Shown here one piece after another: positions 1-6,387 of a stretch of DNA of 10,633 nucleotides. Numbering within the stretch: position 1 is the first letter of the stretch; every line of letters starts with the position of its first letter. This DNA comes from Bacteroidales bacterium M5 (GTDB lineage Bacteria > Bacteroidota > Bacteroidia > Bacteroidales > Muribaculaceae): positions 1 through 10,633 of the forward strand of contig LUJP01000110.1 of NCBI GenBank assembly GCA_001689535.1. The letters are read 5' to 3'. The translations under genes were made by a program, and so were the position numbers. The notes beneath the pieces were generated by a model. That model ran no database searches, had not been told where the DNA came from, and saw only the letters and a program-made list of their open reading frames with translations.

Positions 1-83
1 GTCAGACACACTCAAAGAAACAGTATCTTGCCATTGCTTATGATATAGTTGTTTATGTCATACGCAAAGTAACATATTTTCAT

Positions 84-100
84 TATTATACAGTATAATA
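84..100. repeat. 17-bp perfect dyad downstream of gdhA
   Basis: TATTATAC and GTATAATA are perfect inverted copies around a single central A. The dyad lies in the 111-bp gene-free left edge, just past the gdhA terminator. It is seen directly; its function is unknown. It could be an operator for a gene outside the window, or a chance structure in A/T-rich DNA. Nothing else was recognised in 1-111. Confidence 0.5.
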
Positions 101-106
101 TAGGCT

Positions 107-148
107 TAAAAAATCGGTGTGCGGGACGGAAGGTCCGGCACACCGATT
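107..148 (-). terminator. Rho-independent terminator of gdhA
   Basis: Arms AATCGGTGTGC (112-122) and GCACACCGATT (138-148) pair perfectly over 11 bp. After a G-G mismatch, GGAC/GTCC extends the stem to a 5-nt loop. On the minus strand the hairpin is followed by six T (plus-strand A run 108-113). It begins about 45 bp after the gdhA stop codon, as expected for its terminator. Confidence 0.88.
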
Positions 149-193
149 ATGGTTGTTGTCTTTGCGTATTTTGCTTAAGGAGCTGCGGGGGAA

Positions 194-1531
194 TTAGATT
201 ACGCCCTGACCCATCATGGCGTCGGCCACTTTCATGAAGCCGGCGATGTTGGCGCCTTTCATGTAGTTGAGGTAGCCGTCGGGCTCCATGCCGTAGTTCA
301 CGCACTGTTCGTGGATGTCGCGCATGATTCCGTGGAGTTTCTGGTCGACTTCCTCGGCGCTCCACTGCAGGTGCATGGCGTTCTGGCTCATCTCAAGTCC
401 GGAGGTGGCTACACCGCCGGCGTTCACGGCTTTGCCGGGAGCGTAGGTCACGCGGTTGCTGATGAAGGTGTCGATGGCCTCGGGTGTGCAGCCCATGTTG
501 GATACTTCGGCCACCATGAGCACGCCGTTGTCAACGAGCTGACGGGCATCCTCGCCGGCAAGCTCGTTCTGTGTGGCGCAGGGGAGAGCGATGTCCACTT
601 TCTGCTCCCAGGGCTTCCGGCCGGGATAGAATGTGGAGCCGGGATATTTTTCAGCGTAAGGAGCCACGATATCCTCGCCTGTGGAGCGGAGATAAAGCAT
701 GTAGTCCACTTTTTCGCCGCTGATGCCGTCGGGATCATAGATATATCCGTCGGGACCGGAGATGGTGACAACCTTTGCGCCGAGTTCGTTAGCTTTAAGA
801 GCGGCACCCCAGGCAACGTTGCCGAAGCCCGATATAGCCACGGTCTTGCCCTTGATGTCGGTATTTTTCATGGCGAGCATGCTCTGCACGAAGTAGAGAG
901 CGCCGAATCCTGTAGCTTCGGGACGGATGCGCGAGCCGCCGAACGAAAGGCCTTTGCCGGTCATTGAGCCGTCGCACTCGTTGCAGAGTTTCTTGTACAT
1001 GCCATACATATATCCTACCTCGCGGCCGCCCACGCCTATGTCGCCGGCGGGGACGTCGCGGTCTATTCCTATGTTCTTCCAGAGTTCAAGCATGAAGGCC
1101 TGGCAGAAGCGCATGATCTCTGCATCGCTCTTGCCACGGGGTGAGAAGTCGCTGCCGCCTTTGGCGCCGCCCATGGGAAGGGTGGTGAGGGCGTTTTTGA
1201 ATGTCTGCTCGAAACCGAGGAATTTAAGAATGGAAAGATTCACGGACGCATGGAAACGGATGCCGCCTTTATACGGGCCGATGGCATTGTTGAACTGCAC
1301 GCGGTATCCCAAGTTGGTCTGCACCTGGCCGCGGTCGTCGGTCCAGGTTACGCGGAATGTGAATATGCGGTCGGGCTCAACCATCCGCTCGATGATTCGT
1401 GCCTTCTCGAATTCGGGATGCTGGTTGTAGACATCCTCCACGCACATCAGCACTTCTTTTACTGCCTGAAGATACTCTTTCTCTCCGGGATGCTTCATCT
1501 CGAGAGAGCTCATGATTTTGTTTATATCCAT
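194..1531 (-). CDS. gdhA: NADP-type glutamate dehydrogenase
   Basis: This enzyme reversibly makes glutamate from 2-oxoglutarate and ammonium in the cytoplasm, linking nitrogen assimilation to the TCA pool. Its 445 residues match the hexameric ~50-kDa family. Visible landmarks are the substrate segment GPYKGGIRFHASVN (85-98), catalytic Lys124 in PMGGAKGG, the PAGDIGVGGRE segment (161-171) with the likely proton-relay Asp164, and the Rossmann motif GFGNVA (235-240). Residues 341-350 read AEVSNMGCTP where many homologues have EGANMP. From memory, this marks a second GDH clade in Bacteroides, so a paralogue may exist elsewhere. The start is ATG, with no Shine-Dalgarno, about 49 nt after the predicted transcription start. 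The gene has its own promoter and terminator and is probably monocistronic. Identification is very secure; cofactor preference is inferred from the family. Confidence 0.97.
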   Translation of the reverse strand: MDINKIMSSLEMKHPGEKEYLQAVKEVLMCVEDVYNQHPEFEKARIIERMVEPDRIFTFRVTWTDDRGQVQTNLGYRVQFNNAIGPYKGGIRFHASVNLSILKFLGFEQTFKNALTTLPMGGAKGGSDFSPRGKSDAEIMRFCQAFMLELWKNIGIDRDVPAGDIGVGGREVGYMYGMYKKLCNECDGSMTGKGLSFGGSRIRPEATGFGALYFVQSMLAMKNTDIKGKTVAISGFGNVAWGAALKANELGAKVVTISGPDGYIYDPDGISGEKVDYMLYLRSTGEDIVAPYAEKYPGSTFYPGRKPWEQKVDIALPCATQNELAGEDARQLVDNGVLMVAEVSNMGCTPEAIDTFISNRVTYAPGKAVNAGGVATSGLEMSQNAMHLQWSAEEVDQKLHGIMRDIHEQCVNYGMEPDGYLNYMKGANIAGFMKVADAMMGQGVI

Positions 1532-1583
1532 AACTGGGTGTTTTAGGTATAGATCCTGGATTATGTTTTTGTCTTTATGGTAG

Positions 1584-1615
1584 CAAATGTAGAAAATATT
1601 ATTTCAGAAATAAAA
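1584..1615 (-). promoter_or_regulatory. Predicted gdhA promoter (Bacteroidota type)
   Basis: TACATTTG on the minus strand (1591 to 1584) fits the TAnnTTTG -7 consensus. The -33 element is weak: a T run at 1615-1612 lies 20 bp upstream. Transcription would start near 1580, giving a leader of about 49 nt. It lies between the mltD terminator and gdhA, so gdhA can be expressed independently. Confidence 0.65.
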
Positions 1616-1666
1616 TAATTCGGCATCTTAAATTCTGCCTTCGGGGGCACGAATCAAGATGCCGAA
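1611..1666 (-). terminator. Terminator of the DUF5683-mltD unit
   Basis: The outer arms TTCGGCATCTT (1619-1629) and AAGATGCCGAA (1656-1666) are perfect over 11 bp. Inside, ATTC/GAAT and TGCC/GGCA continue the stem with one bulged C to a 6-nt loop. On the minus strand a T-rich tract (ATTATTTTA, 1619-1611) follows. The tract is imperfect, so strength is uncertain, but the position between mltD and the gdhA promoter fits. Confidence 0.75.
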
Positions 1667-1713
1667 ATTTCACTTTGACACGCTTTTCTGCGAATTGCGT
1701 GCATTATGTCGGT

Positions 1714-3477
1714 TTAGCGGCGGCGGCTCGATTTTTTCTTTTTGGAACTGCTCTTTGTGGTTTTCGATTTGCTTTTTGTAGATTTATTTGCGCTGCTCAC
1801 GGATTTTGCTGCGGGAATCTTGAGCTTCTGCCCGATGTTGATACGCGTGGTACCCTGCGACATGCCGTTTGCCGAGCGGATGTCGTTGATGCTTACGCCG
1901 AATTTCTTGGCGATTTTGTCGAGAGAATCACCGCTGCGTACACTATAGATAGTGGTCTTGGCAGCCGAAGCCTTGGCAGAAGTGGTTTCTTTGGCGCGCG
2001 ACGTACGCTCTGAACGCGACGCCGTAGAGCGGTTCTCCTCATTGACCGACGCACGGGTATCGACGCGCTCGGTAACGGTCGACTCGGTGGTGGGAACGGT
2101 GCTTGCTTTGGCTACCTGATGCTCGATAACCTGGATTTCGAGGCGGTCGCCTTCTTTCACCTTTCCACGACGGAGATTGTTCCAGCGTTTGACATCCGTG
2201 GCGCTTACGCCATATTTCTTGGCGATGTCACGCAGATTCTCACCGCGGCCCACCACGTGGATTTTCTTTACCGGTTCTGTGGAGATTGCGTTGTCTACGC
2301 TTACATTGCCGTCGGCATTCTTTGTCTGGCTGTTGGCCGATAGCTGGTTGGTGTTGCTGTTGTCCGTCGGTTCGAGGGGCGTGCCGGGCTCAACGTATGT
2401 GCGGCGACCGTATTCGTCGGCGTTGTTGGCAAGAATCTGGGGCTCGCTCATAATATAGCTGAGCACTTGCTGCGAGGGGAGAACCAGCGCGTAAGGATGG
2501 TTGTCACCCGGTATGATATCTTTGCGGAACTGCGGGTTGAGCATTCTGATTTCCTCCACGGGAATCTGGAGCACATCGGCTATCTGCTGGAAGTTGATAC
2601 GCTGCGACACCTGTACGGTATCGGTGATAAGCGCGTTTTTGACCAATGTGGGCTTGATGCCGTAACGGTTGTGATAATTCATCACATAGTTTGCGGCGAT
2701 GAATGCGGGGAAATAGCCGCGGGTTTCGGGGAGAAGATAGTTGTAAATTTCCCAGAAGTCTTTTTTGCCTCCGCCGGCACGGCGCAGGGCTTTGTTAACA
2801 TTGCCGGGGCCGCAGTTGTAGGCAGCGATGGCAAGCGACCAGTCACCGTATATTCCGTAGAGCTGCTTGAGGTATTTCACGGCGTAGTGCGAGGCCAGGC
2901 GAGGGTCGCGGCGCTGGTCCACGAGCGAATTCACCTCAAGGCCGAGATCAAGGGCAGTAGCAGGCATGAACTGCCAGAGGCCCACGGCGCCGGCGCGCGA
3001 TACGGCGTTGGGGTTGATGGCGCTTTCTATCACCGGCAGATACTGAAGCTCCAGAGGCACTTTCTGCTTCACGAGCTCTTCCACGAATATGCGGCCGTAA
3101 TAGTTGTGAAGGGCGAGCATGTCGCTCACAAGGTCGCGGCGCTTGCCCAGATACATGTCGATGAACTTGCCTACAATCTGGTTGTAGGGCATCTCTATCT
3201 CGGCGGGGAGGCGGGAGAGGAGGTCTTCGTATTCGGTTGCATTGCCGACGTTGCCGGTGCCGTCGGTGGGTGCTTCTACGGTGAAGTGTTTAAGGTAATA
3301 GTTTTCGCGGAGCTGGCGAGTCTTGGTCTCGAAGCTTTCGGGGGCCACCACATTATTGTCGGTGATGGAGTGCTTTATGTCGAGTACCGAAGGCCCCGCA
3401 TGCAAGGCTAGCGCTATGCCTGCGACGATTATCGTCAGTATTGGTTTCTTCATGTCGATATGCTTCAGTCTTTTCAT
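1714..3477 (-). CDS. mltD: MltD-type lytic transglycosylase with LysM repeats
   Basis: It cleaves peptidoglycan glycan strands between MurNAc and GlcNAc, forming 1,6-anhydroMurNAc, in the periplasm or at the envelope. An export signal fits residues 9-28, and Met9 (3453) is an alternative start that would give a cleaner signal peptide. The GH23 (SLT) domain spans about 140-275. Catalytic Glu151 lies in PVIESAINPNAVSRAGAVG, followed by LWQFMP and AAYNCGPGNVNKA (218-230). A degenerate LysM-like segment at about 285-335 precedes two clear LysM domains (about 405-450 and 509-556), separated by a Ser/Thr/Arg/Glu-rich linker. The last ~29 residues form a Lys/Ser/Arg tail ending SSRRR. Only 6 bp separate it from the upstream DUF5683 gene, so the two are probably co-transcribed and translationally coupled. 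A terminator follows. The assignment is secure; the MltD name is by architecture. Confidence 0.94.
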   Translation of the reverse strand: MKRLKHIDMKKPILTIIVAGIALALHAGPSVLDIKHSITDNNVVAPESFETKTRQLRENYYLKHFTVEAPTDGTGNVGNATEYEDLLSRLPAEIEMPYNQIVGKFIDMYLGKRRDLVSDMLALHNYYGRIFVEELVKQKVPLELQYLPVIESAINPNAVSRAGAVGLWQFMPATALDLGLEVNSLVDQRRDPRLASHYAVKYLKQLYGIYGDWSLAIAAYNCGPGNVNKALRRAGGGKKDFWEIYNYLLPETRGYFPAFIAANYVMNYHNRYGIKPTLVKNALITDTVQVSQRINFQQIADVLQIPVEEIRMLNPQFRKDIIPGDNHPYALVLPSQQVLSYIMSEPQILANNADEYGRRTYVEPGTPLEPTDNSNTNQLSANSQTKNADGNVSVDNAISTEPVKKIHVVGRGENLRDIAKKYGVSATDVKRWNNLRRGKVKEGDRLEIQVIEHQVAKASTVPTTESTVTERVDTRASVNEENRSTASRSERTSRAKETTSAKASAAKTTIYSVRSGDSLDKIAKKFGVSINDIRSANGMSQGTTRINIGQKLKIPAAKSVSSANKSTKSKSKTTKSSSKKKKSSRRR

Positions 3478-3483
3478 TGTTCC

Positions 3484-4317
3484 TTAGAAATTGAGAGCCC
3501 ACAGAACACCGAACGCCGGCCTGTTGCCGTTTATATCGGGCAATATGGTAGGCGCCACGTTGATTGAAAGGTCGGGGCTGATGTCGAACTGGCTCAGCGA
3601 GGCATCCACATAGGCGTCCACTATGGCGAGGGCGTAGACTCCCACCATGGAAATGATGCAGAGGTCGCGGTTGCGGCGGAAATAGTCTTTGCGTGATTTC
3701 AGCGTTCGTTTGAGCCATTCTTTATTTATATCCGCCTCGTTTGTGGTGGGCGGAAAGAAGTCCATATAGCTTTTTGTGTTGGGATCGTTGTCCATTATGT
3801 CGCTGTAGGCGCGGCTGTAGTCGGAGAGCATGTTGTTGTTCCACGACGCTCCGTAGCCCAGGCCCATGAACCCTCCCACCAGAATGGGGAGTTTCCAGAA
3901 GCGGCGGTTGTAAATCTGTCCGAGTCCGGGGAAGAGGGCCGACAGCCACACGGCGCGAATTGGGTCGGGGTTGAATTCGCGCGTTTTCCCGGCGGGGATT
4001 GCTGCCGGTGCTATTGAGTCGGTGAAGAGAGCCGGTTCTCCATTGGGAAGAATTGCCAGGGTGTCGACTGGGGTGAAAGTCACAGAGTCGCCTGTGAGTG
4101 AGAACCGCTCACCGACAATGAGGGCGCTGTCGGGGGTGGAGGGAGAGAGATTTATGGTATCCGGCATTTCTCTTACCGGCGATATGGGACGGTGAACCGG
4201 TTTGACCGGCTTCTGGGGAGCTGCTGAAAAAATGTTAAAAGGGCATCCGAGCGCGAGAGTAATCACGCCCAGAACCACTAAAAGTATTCTCCTCGAGTGT
4301 GGTCTATGGGTTTCCAC
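3484..4317 (-). CDS. DUF5683-family envelope protein of unknown function
   Basis: I recognise this as the Bacteroidota protein usually found after parB, but its function is unknown. The N-terminus has a basic stretch and a hydrophobic segment (11-33) that fits an export signal. LALGC at 21-25 resembles a lipobox but has Ala at -3, so lipoprotein status is doubtful. A Pro/Ser/Thr-rich stretch (34-115) precedes the conserved core: AVWLSALFPGLGQIYNRRFW (122-141), a Gly-rich hydrophobic segment (143-158), and a second hydrophobic segment (219-237) leading into VDAYVDASLSQFDISPDLS. The protein ends in Phe, as many outer-membrane proteins do, which is only a weak hint. The start is GTG; an in-frame stop lies just upstream and no ATG precedes the signal. 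It has a promoter of its own and continues into mltD, suggesting an envelope or cell-wall role. Confidence 0.85.
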   Translation of the reverse strand: METHRPHSRRILLVVLGVITLALGCPFNIFSAAPQKPVKPVHRPISPVREMPDTINLSPSTPDSALIVGERFSLTGDSVTFTPVDTLAILPNGEPALFTDSIAPAAIPAGKTREFNPDPIRAVWLSALFPGLGQIYNRRFWKLPILVGGFMGLGYGASWNNNMLSDYSRAYSDIMDNDPNTKSYMDFFPPTTNEADINKEWLKRTLKSRKDYFRRNRDLCIISMVGVYALAIVDAYVDASLSQFDISPDLSINVAPTILPDINGNRPAFGVLWALNF

Positions 4318-4475
4318 TATCCGGATTGTTTTCTTTCAATTGGTTTATCATCAATGGCTTGCGTGTGTTGTGAAAGCTCACGCACTGCCGATAAATCAGT
4401 TGCAGGTTGGTTTTAGTTTTCAAGACGGAGTCAAAGATACGAAAAAAAGTCGGGAGCAGAGCCAAATTTCTCAGG
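4318..4475. other. parB-DUF5683 intergenic region with predicted leader
   Basis: This 158-bp gap carries the DUF5683 promoter, one copy of a 14-bp repeat (4422-4435) also present in the 3' end of parB (4498-4511), and a small inverted repeat TGCGTG/CACGCA (4360-4365, 4379-4384) within the predicted ~111-nt leader. No convincing terminator for parB was seen, so read-through from parAB into DUF5683-mltD is possible. Confidence 0.5.
4432..4466 (-). promoter_or_regulatory. Predicted promoter of DUF5683-mltD
   Basis: TATCTTTG on the minus strand (4439 to 4432) is an ideal TAnnTTTG -7 element. A TTTG at 4466-4463 could be the -33 element, but the 23-bp spacing is longer than the usual 19-21. The predicted start near 4428 leaves a leader of about 111 nt before the GTG. 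Confidence 0.65.
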
Positions 4476-5375
4476 TCATTGCTGGGCCGAAGTATCTAAG
4501 ACGGAGTCAAAAATGGTTATCAATCGCTCCAGTTCCTCTTCATTCTTGAAGTTGAAGGTGATTTTTCCACGTCCTTTGGCGTCGCAGTTGAATGCCACCG
4601 GTGTGGCGAAACGCTGCGACAGATGGTTGCGCAGAATCTCGAAATCCTCGCTCAGCGAATGCTTTTCTGCTTTTTTTGCAGGCTTTTCGGGCGTACCCTC
4701 GCGATACTGCTTGGCGAGTTCCTCGACGCGGCGCACCGACAGTCCTTCCTTTAGTGTCAGTTTGTAGAGCTTGAGTTGGAGCGTGGGATCGTCGATAGAC
4801 AGCAGGGCGCGTGCGTGGCCCATGTCCACAAGCTTGTCGCGCAGACCCAGCTGCACCTCTGCCGGGAGCCTCAGAAGGCGCAGGAAGTTGGCCACCGTGG
4901 CACGTTTCTTGCCTATGCGCTCGCTCAGGCGTTCCTGAGTGAGGGAATACTGGTCAATGAGCTTCTTGAACGTAAGGGCTATTTCTATGGCGTTGAGGTC
5001 TTCGCGCTGGATGTTCTCGATGAGTGCCATTTCGGTCAGCTCGGCCTCATTGGCTGTACGGATGTAGGCTGGCACGCTCTGGAGGCCTGCCATTGAGGCG
5101 GCACGGTAGCGTCGCTCTCCGGCTATTATCTGATAGGAGTCGGGGCTGATTTTTCGCAGCGAGAGGGGCTGGATCACTCCGAACTCGCGTATGGAGGTGG
5201 CCAGTTCCTCAAGTGCCTCGGCGTCGAAAGTGGTGCGCGGCTGCTCAGGGTTGGGTGAAATCTGGTCGAGAGCTATTTCATTTATGGCGATGGACCCCTT
5301 GGCAGGCACGTCGTCCATCGGTATCAGCGAGTCGAGTCCGCGCCCCAGGGCGTTGCGTCGTAACGGTTTAGTCAT
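4476..5375 (-). CDS. parB: Chromosome-partition protein ParB (Spo0J/Noc type)
   Basis: ParB is a CTP-dependent DNA clamp that loads at parS, spreads, and recruits ParA and SMC to segregate the origin region. The 299-residue length is typical. The N-terminal ParA-contact motif LGRGLDSLIP (10-19) is followed by the ParB/sulfiredoxin-like CTPase domain with NPEQPR (42-47), GERRYRA (86-92) and ENIQREDLNAIE (120-131). A helix-turn-helix region spans about 145-170 (LTQERLSERIGKKRATVANF), and GHARALL (186-192) closes the DNA-binding core. A Lys-rich linker (about 226-240) leads to a C-terminal dimerisation segment ending SVLDTSAQQ. It starts 18 bp after the parA stop with ATG, so the two form an operon. 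All family motifs are intact. No full 16-bp parS was found in the window, only half-sites upstream of parA. Confidence 0.97.
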   Translation of the reverse strand: MTKPLRRNALGRGLDSLIPMDDVPAKGSIAINEIALDQISPNPEQPRTTFDAEALEELATSIREFGVIQPLSLRKISPDSYQIIAGERRYRAASMAGLQSVPAYIRTANEAELTEMALIENIQREDLNAIEIALTFKKLIDQYSLTQERLSERIGKKRATVANFLRLLRLPAEVQLGLRDKLVDMGHARALLSIDDPTLQLKLYKLTLKEGLSVRRVEELAKQYREGTPEKPAKKAEKHSLSEDFEILRNHLSQRFATPVAFNCDAKGRGKITFNFKNEEELERLITIFDSVLDTSAQQ

Positions 5376-5393
5376 GATTGTTTCTGTAAGGGA

Positions 5394-6191
5394 TTATTGG
5401 GCCACGGCCTGTTTCTTCTGAGCTTTACGTTTGTTTTTAGCTATGATTTCGCGAGCGAGAGCCACGTGCGATGTCGCTCCGCGGCTTTCGGCGTCGTATA
5501 GCAGGGCCGGAAGACCGTGGGACGGAGCCTCGGAAAGGCGTATGTTGCGCGGAATCACCGTGGTGAACACCATGTCGCCGAAGTGGGTCTTCAGCTCTTC
5601 GTAGATCTGATTGGCGAGACGCAGGCGCGCGTCGTACATCGTAAGGAGGAATCCTTCGATTTCAAGTCCGGGATTGAGCTTGGGCTTGATGATACGTATA
5701 GTGTTGATAAGTTTCGAGATGCCTTCGAGGGCGAAGTATTCGGCCTGCACTGGGATTATCACCGAATCGGCTGCCGTAAGGGCATTGACGGTGATGAGGC
5801 CCAGTGACGGTGAGCAGTCTATGAGAATATAATCATAGCTGTCGGAGATTCCGTGGAGCAGGTTCGCGAGCACTTTCTCGCGGTTGGGACGGGAGATAAG
5901 CTCTATCTCGGCGCCGGCAAGGTCTATGCGGGAGCCTATCAGATCGAGCCCTTCCACACAGGTAGACACCTGCGTTCCTGCCAGAGGATAGTCGTCGACC
6001 AGACATTCGTAAATCGAGGAACTCATTTCCTCCGGGTTTATACCGTAGCCGGAAGTGGCGTTGGCCTGGGGGTCAGCGTCGATTATAAGCACTTTCTTAC
6101 CCTCGGAAGCAAGGGAGGCCCCGAGGTTGATGGTGGTGGTGGTTTTGCCCACACCGCCTTTCTGGTTTGCGATAGCTATTATTTTGCCCAT
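5394..6191 (-). CDS. parA: Chromosome-partition ATPase ParA (Soj)
   Basis: ParA is a deviant Walker-A ATPase that binds nonspecific DNA as an ATP dimer and is released by ParB, moving ParB-parS complexes apart. Counting from ATG 6191 gives 265 residues. KGGVGKTTTT (11-20) carries signature Lys11 and P-loop Lys16; IIDADPQAN (36-44) is Walker A'; YILIDCSPSLG (121-131) is Walker B with Asp125; NIRLSEAPSHG (216-226) is characteristic of Soj. There is no N-terminal helix-turn-helix, so this is the short chromosomal-type ParA rather than the long plasmid P1/F type. I chose ATG 6191 because MGKIIAIANQKGG is the family start; an in-frame TTG at 6197 adds two residues. The start codon lies inside an inverted repeat that also covers the promoter, suggesting autoregulation (inferred). 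Confidence 0.96.
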   Translation of the reverse strand: MGKIIAIANQKGGVGKTTTTINLGASLASEGKKVLIIDADPQANATSGYGINPEEMSSSIYECLVDDYPLAGTQVSTCVEGLDLIGSRIDLAGAEIELISRPNREKVLANLLHGISDSYDYILIDCSPSLGLITVNALTAADSVIIPVQAEYFALEGISKLINTIRIIKPKLNPGLEIEGFLLTMYDARLRLANQIYEELKTHFGDMVFTTVIPRNIRLSEAPSHGLPALLYDAESRGATSHVALAREIIAKNKRKAQKKQAVAQ

Positions 6192-6217
6192 TTGCAATGT
6201 GTTTTACGTTGCAAATG
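6189..6217. promoter_or_regulatory. Operator-like inverted repeat over parA promoter and start
   Basis: CATTTGCAA (6189-6197) and TTGCAAATG (6209-6217) are perfect 9-bp inverted arms with an 11-bp spacer. One arm contains the parA ATG and the other overlaps the predicted -7 box. Because transcription is predicted to begin near 6208, most of one arm would not be in the mRNA, favouring a DNA-protein site over an RNA hairpin. Binding by a regulator is inferred. Confidence 0.55.
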
Positions 6218-6241
6218 TAGCCCATTTAGACTCTCTTTAAA
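6212..6241 (-). promoter_or_regulatory. Predicted parAB promoter
   Basis: TACATTTG (6219 to 6212, minus strand) matches the Bacteroidota -7 consensus and is identical to the gdhA box. A TTTA at 6241-6238, 18 bp upstream, is a weak -33 candidate. Predicted start near 6208 gives a leader of about 17 nt to ATG 6191. Confidence 0.65.
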
Positions 6242-6299
6242 TAGGTTTCGCGCTGAAATTGAGTTAAATGTTTATAAAACGGCCGGATTGTTAATAACT

Positions 6300-6329
6300 C
6301 GTGGAACATTTGTCGCCGGGTGTTCCACG
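6300..6329. repeat. Everted parS-like half-sites upstream of parA
   Basis: CGTGGAACA (6300-6308) and TGTTCCACG (6321-6329) are perfect 9-bp inverted copies 12 bp apart. Each matches one half of the known parS consensus TGTTNCACGTGNAACA, but the halves are in outward rather than inward order. ParB recognition is inferred. The alternative is a simple hairpin; no T tract follows, so it is not an ordinary terminator. Confidence 0.55.
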
Positions 6330-6336
6330 TCGCGGG

Positions 6337-6348
6337 GATTTGCAAATC
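6337..6348. repeat. 12-bp palindrome sharing ATTTGCAA
   Basis: GATTTGCAAATC is a perfect palindrome. Its core repeats the ATTTGCAA octamer of the operator-like arms at 6190-6197 and 6209-6216, about 130 bp away. It may be a second binding site for the same regulator. Confidence 0.5.
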
Positions 6349-6350
6349 AA

Positions 6351-6376
6351 TTTATAAGTCATATAAGTCTTATAAA
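6351..6376. repeat. A/T-rich TATAAGTC repeat cluster
   Basis: TATAAGTC occurs at 6353-6360 and again at 6362-6369. The flanks TTTATAAG (6351-6358) and CTTATAAA (6369-6376) form an inverted pair. It lies directly after the queA stop codon. Function is unknown; it could be a protein-binding or easily melted segment. Confidence 0.45.
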
Positions 6377-6387
6377 TACTATTGGCA

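Larger units (their letters stand above)
6198..6387. other. queA-parA intergenic control region
   Basis: No ORF of note lies in these 190 bp. From left to right they hold the parA promoter and one operator arm, everted parS-like half-sites (6300-6329), a GATTTGCAAATC palindrome (6337-6348), and A/T-rich TATAAGTC repeats (6351-6376). No hairpin with a T tract was found after queA, so how queA transcription ends is unclear. Confidence 0.6.

Noticed and set aside
311..967. Plus-strand ORF (218 codons) antisense to gdhA
   Set aside because: The overlapped strand encodes an unmistakable glutamate dehydrogenase; the antisense translation is His/Gly/Ala-rich with no family resemblance.
2467..3411. 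Long plus-strand ORF (314 codons) antisense to mltD
   Set aside because: It mirrors mltD, which has full GH23 and LysM motifs. The antisense product has no recognisable domain and is a by-product of G/C-rich third positions.
4317..4341. Lipoprotein signal of the DUF5683 protein (LALGC)
   Set aside because: The -3 residue is Ala and -2 is Leu, a poor lipobox; an ordinary signal peptide or membrane anchor is as likely.
6195..6197. TTG start for parA two codons upstream
   Set aside because: The ATG at 6191 gives the conserved MGKIIAIANQKGG family start, and ATG is favoured over TTG.
6300..6329. Rho-independent terminator for queA
   Set aside because: The 9-bp stem is real but on the minus strand it is followed by AGTTATTAACA with no T tract.
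6198..6387. Replication origin next to parAB
   Set aside because: There is A/T-rich repeated DNA, but I see no cluster of good DnaA boxes (TTATNCACA); TGTTCCACG differs at three positions. Kept only as a possibility within the repeat finding.
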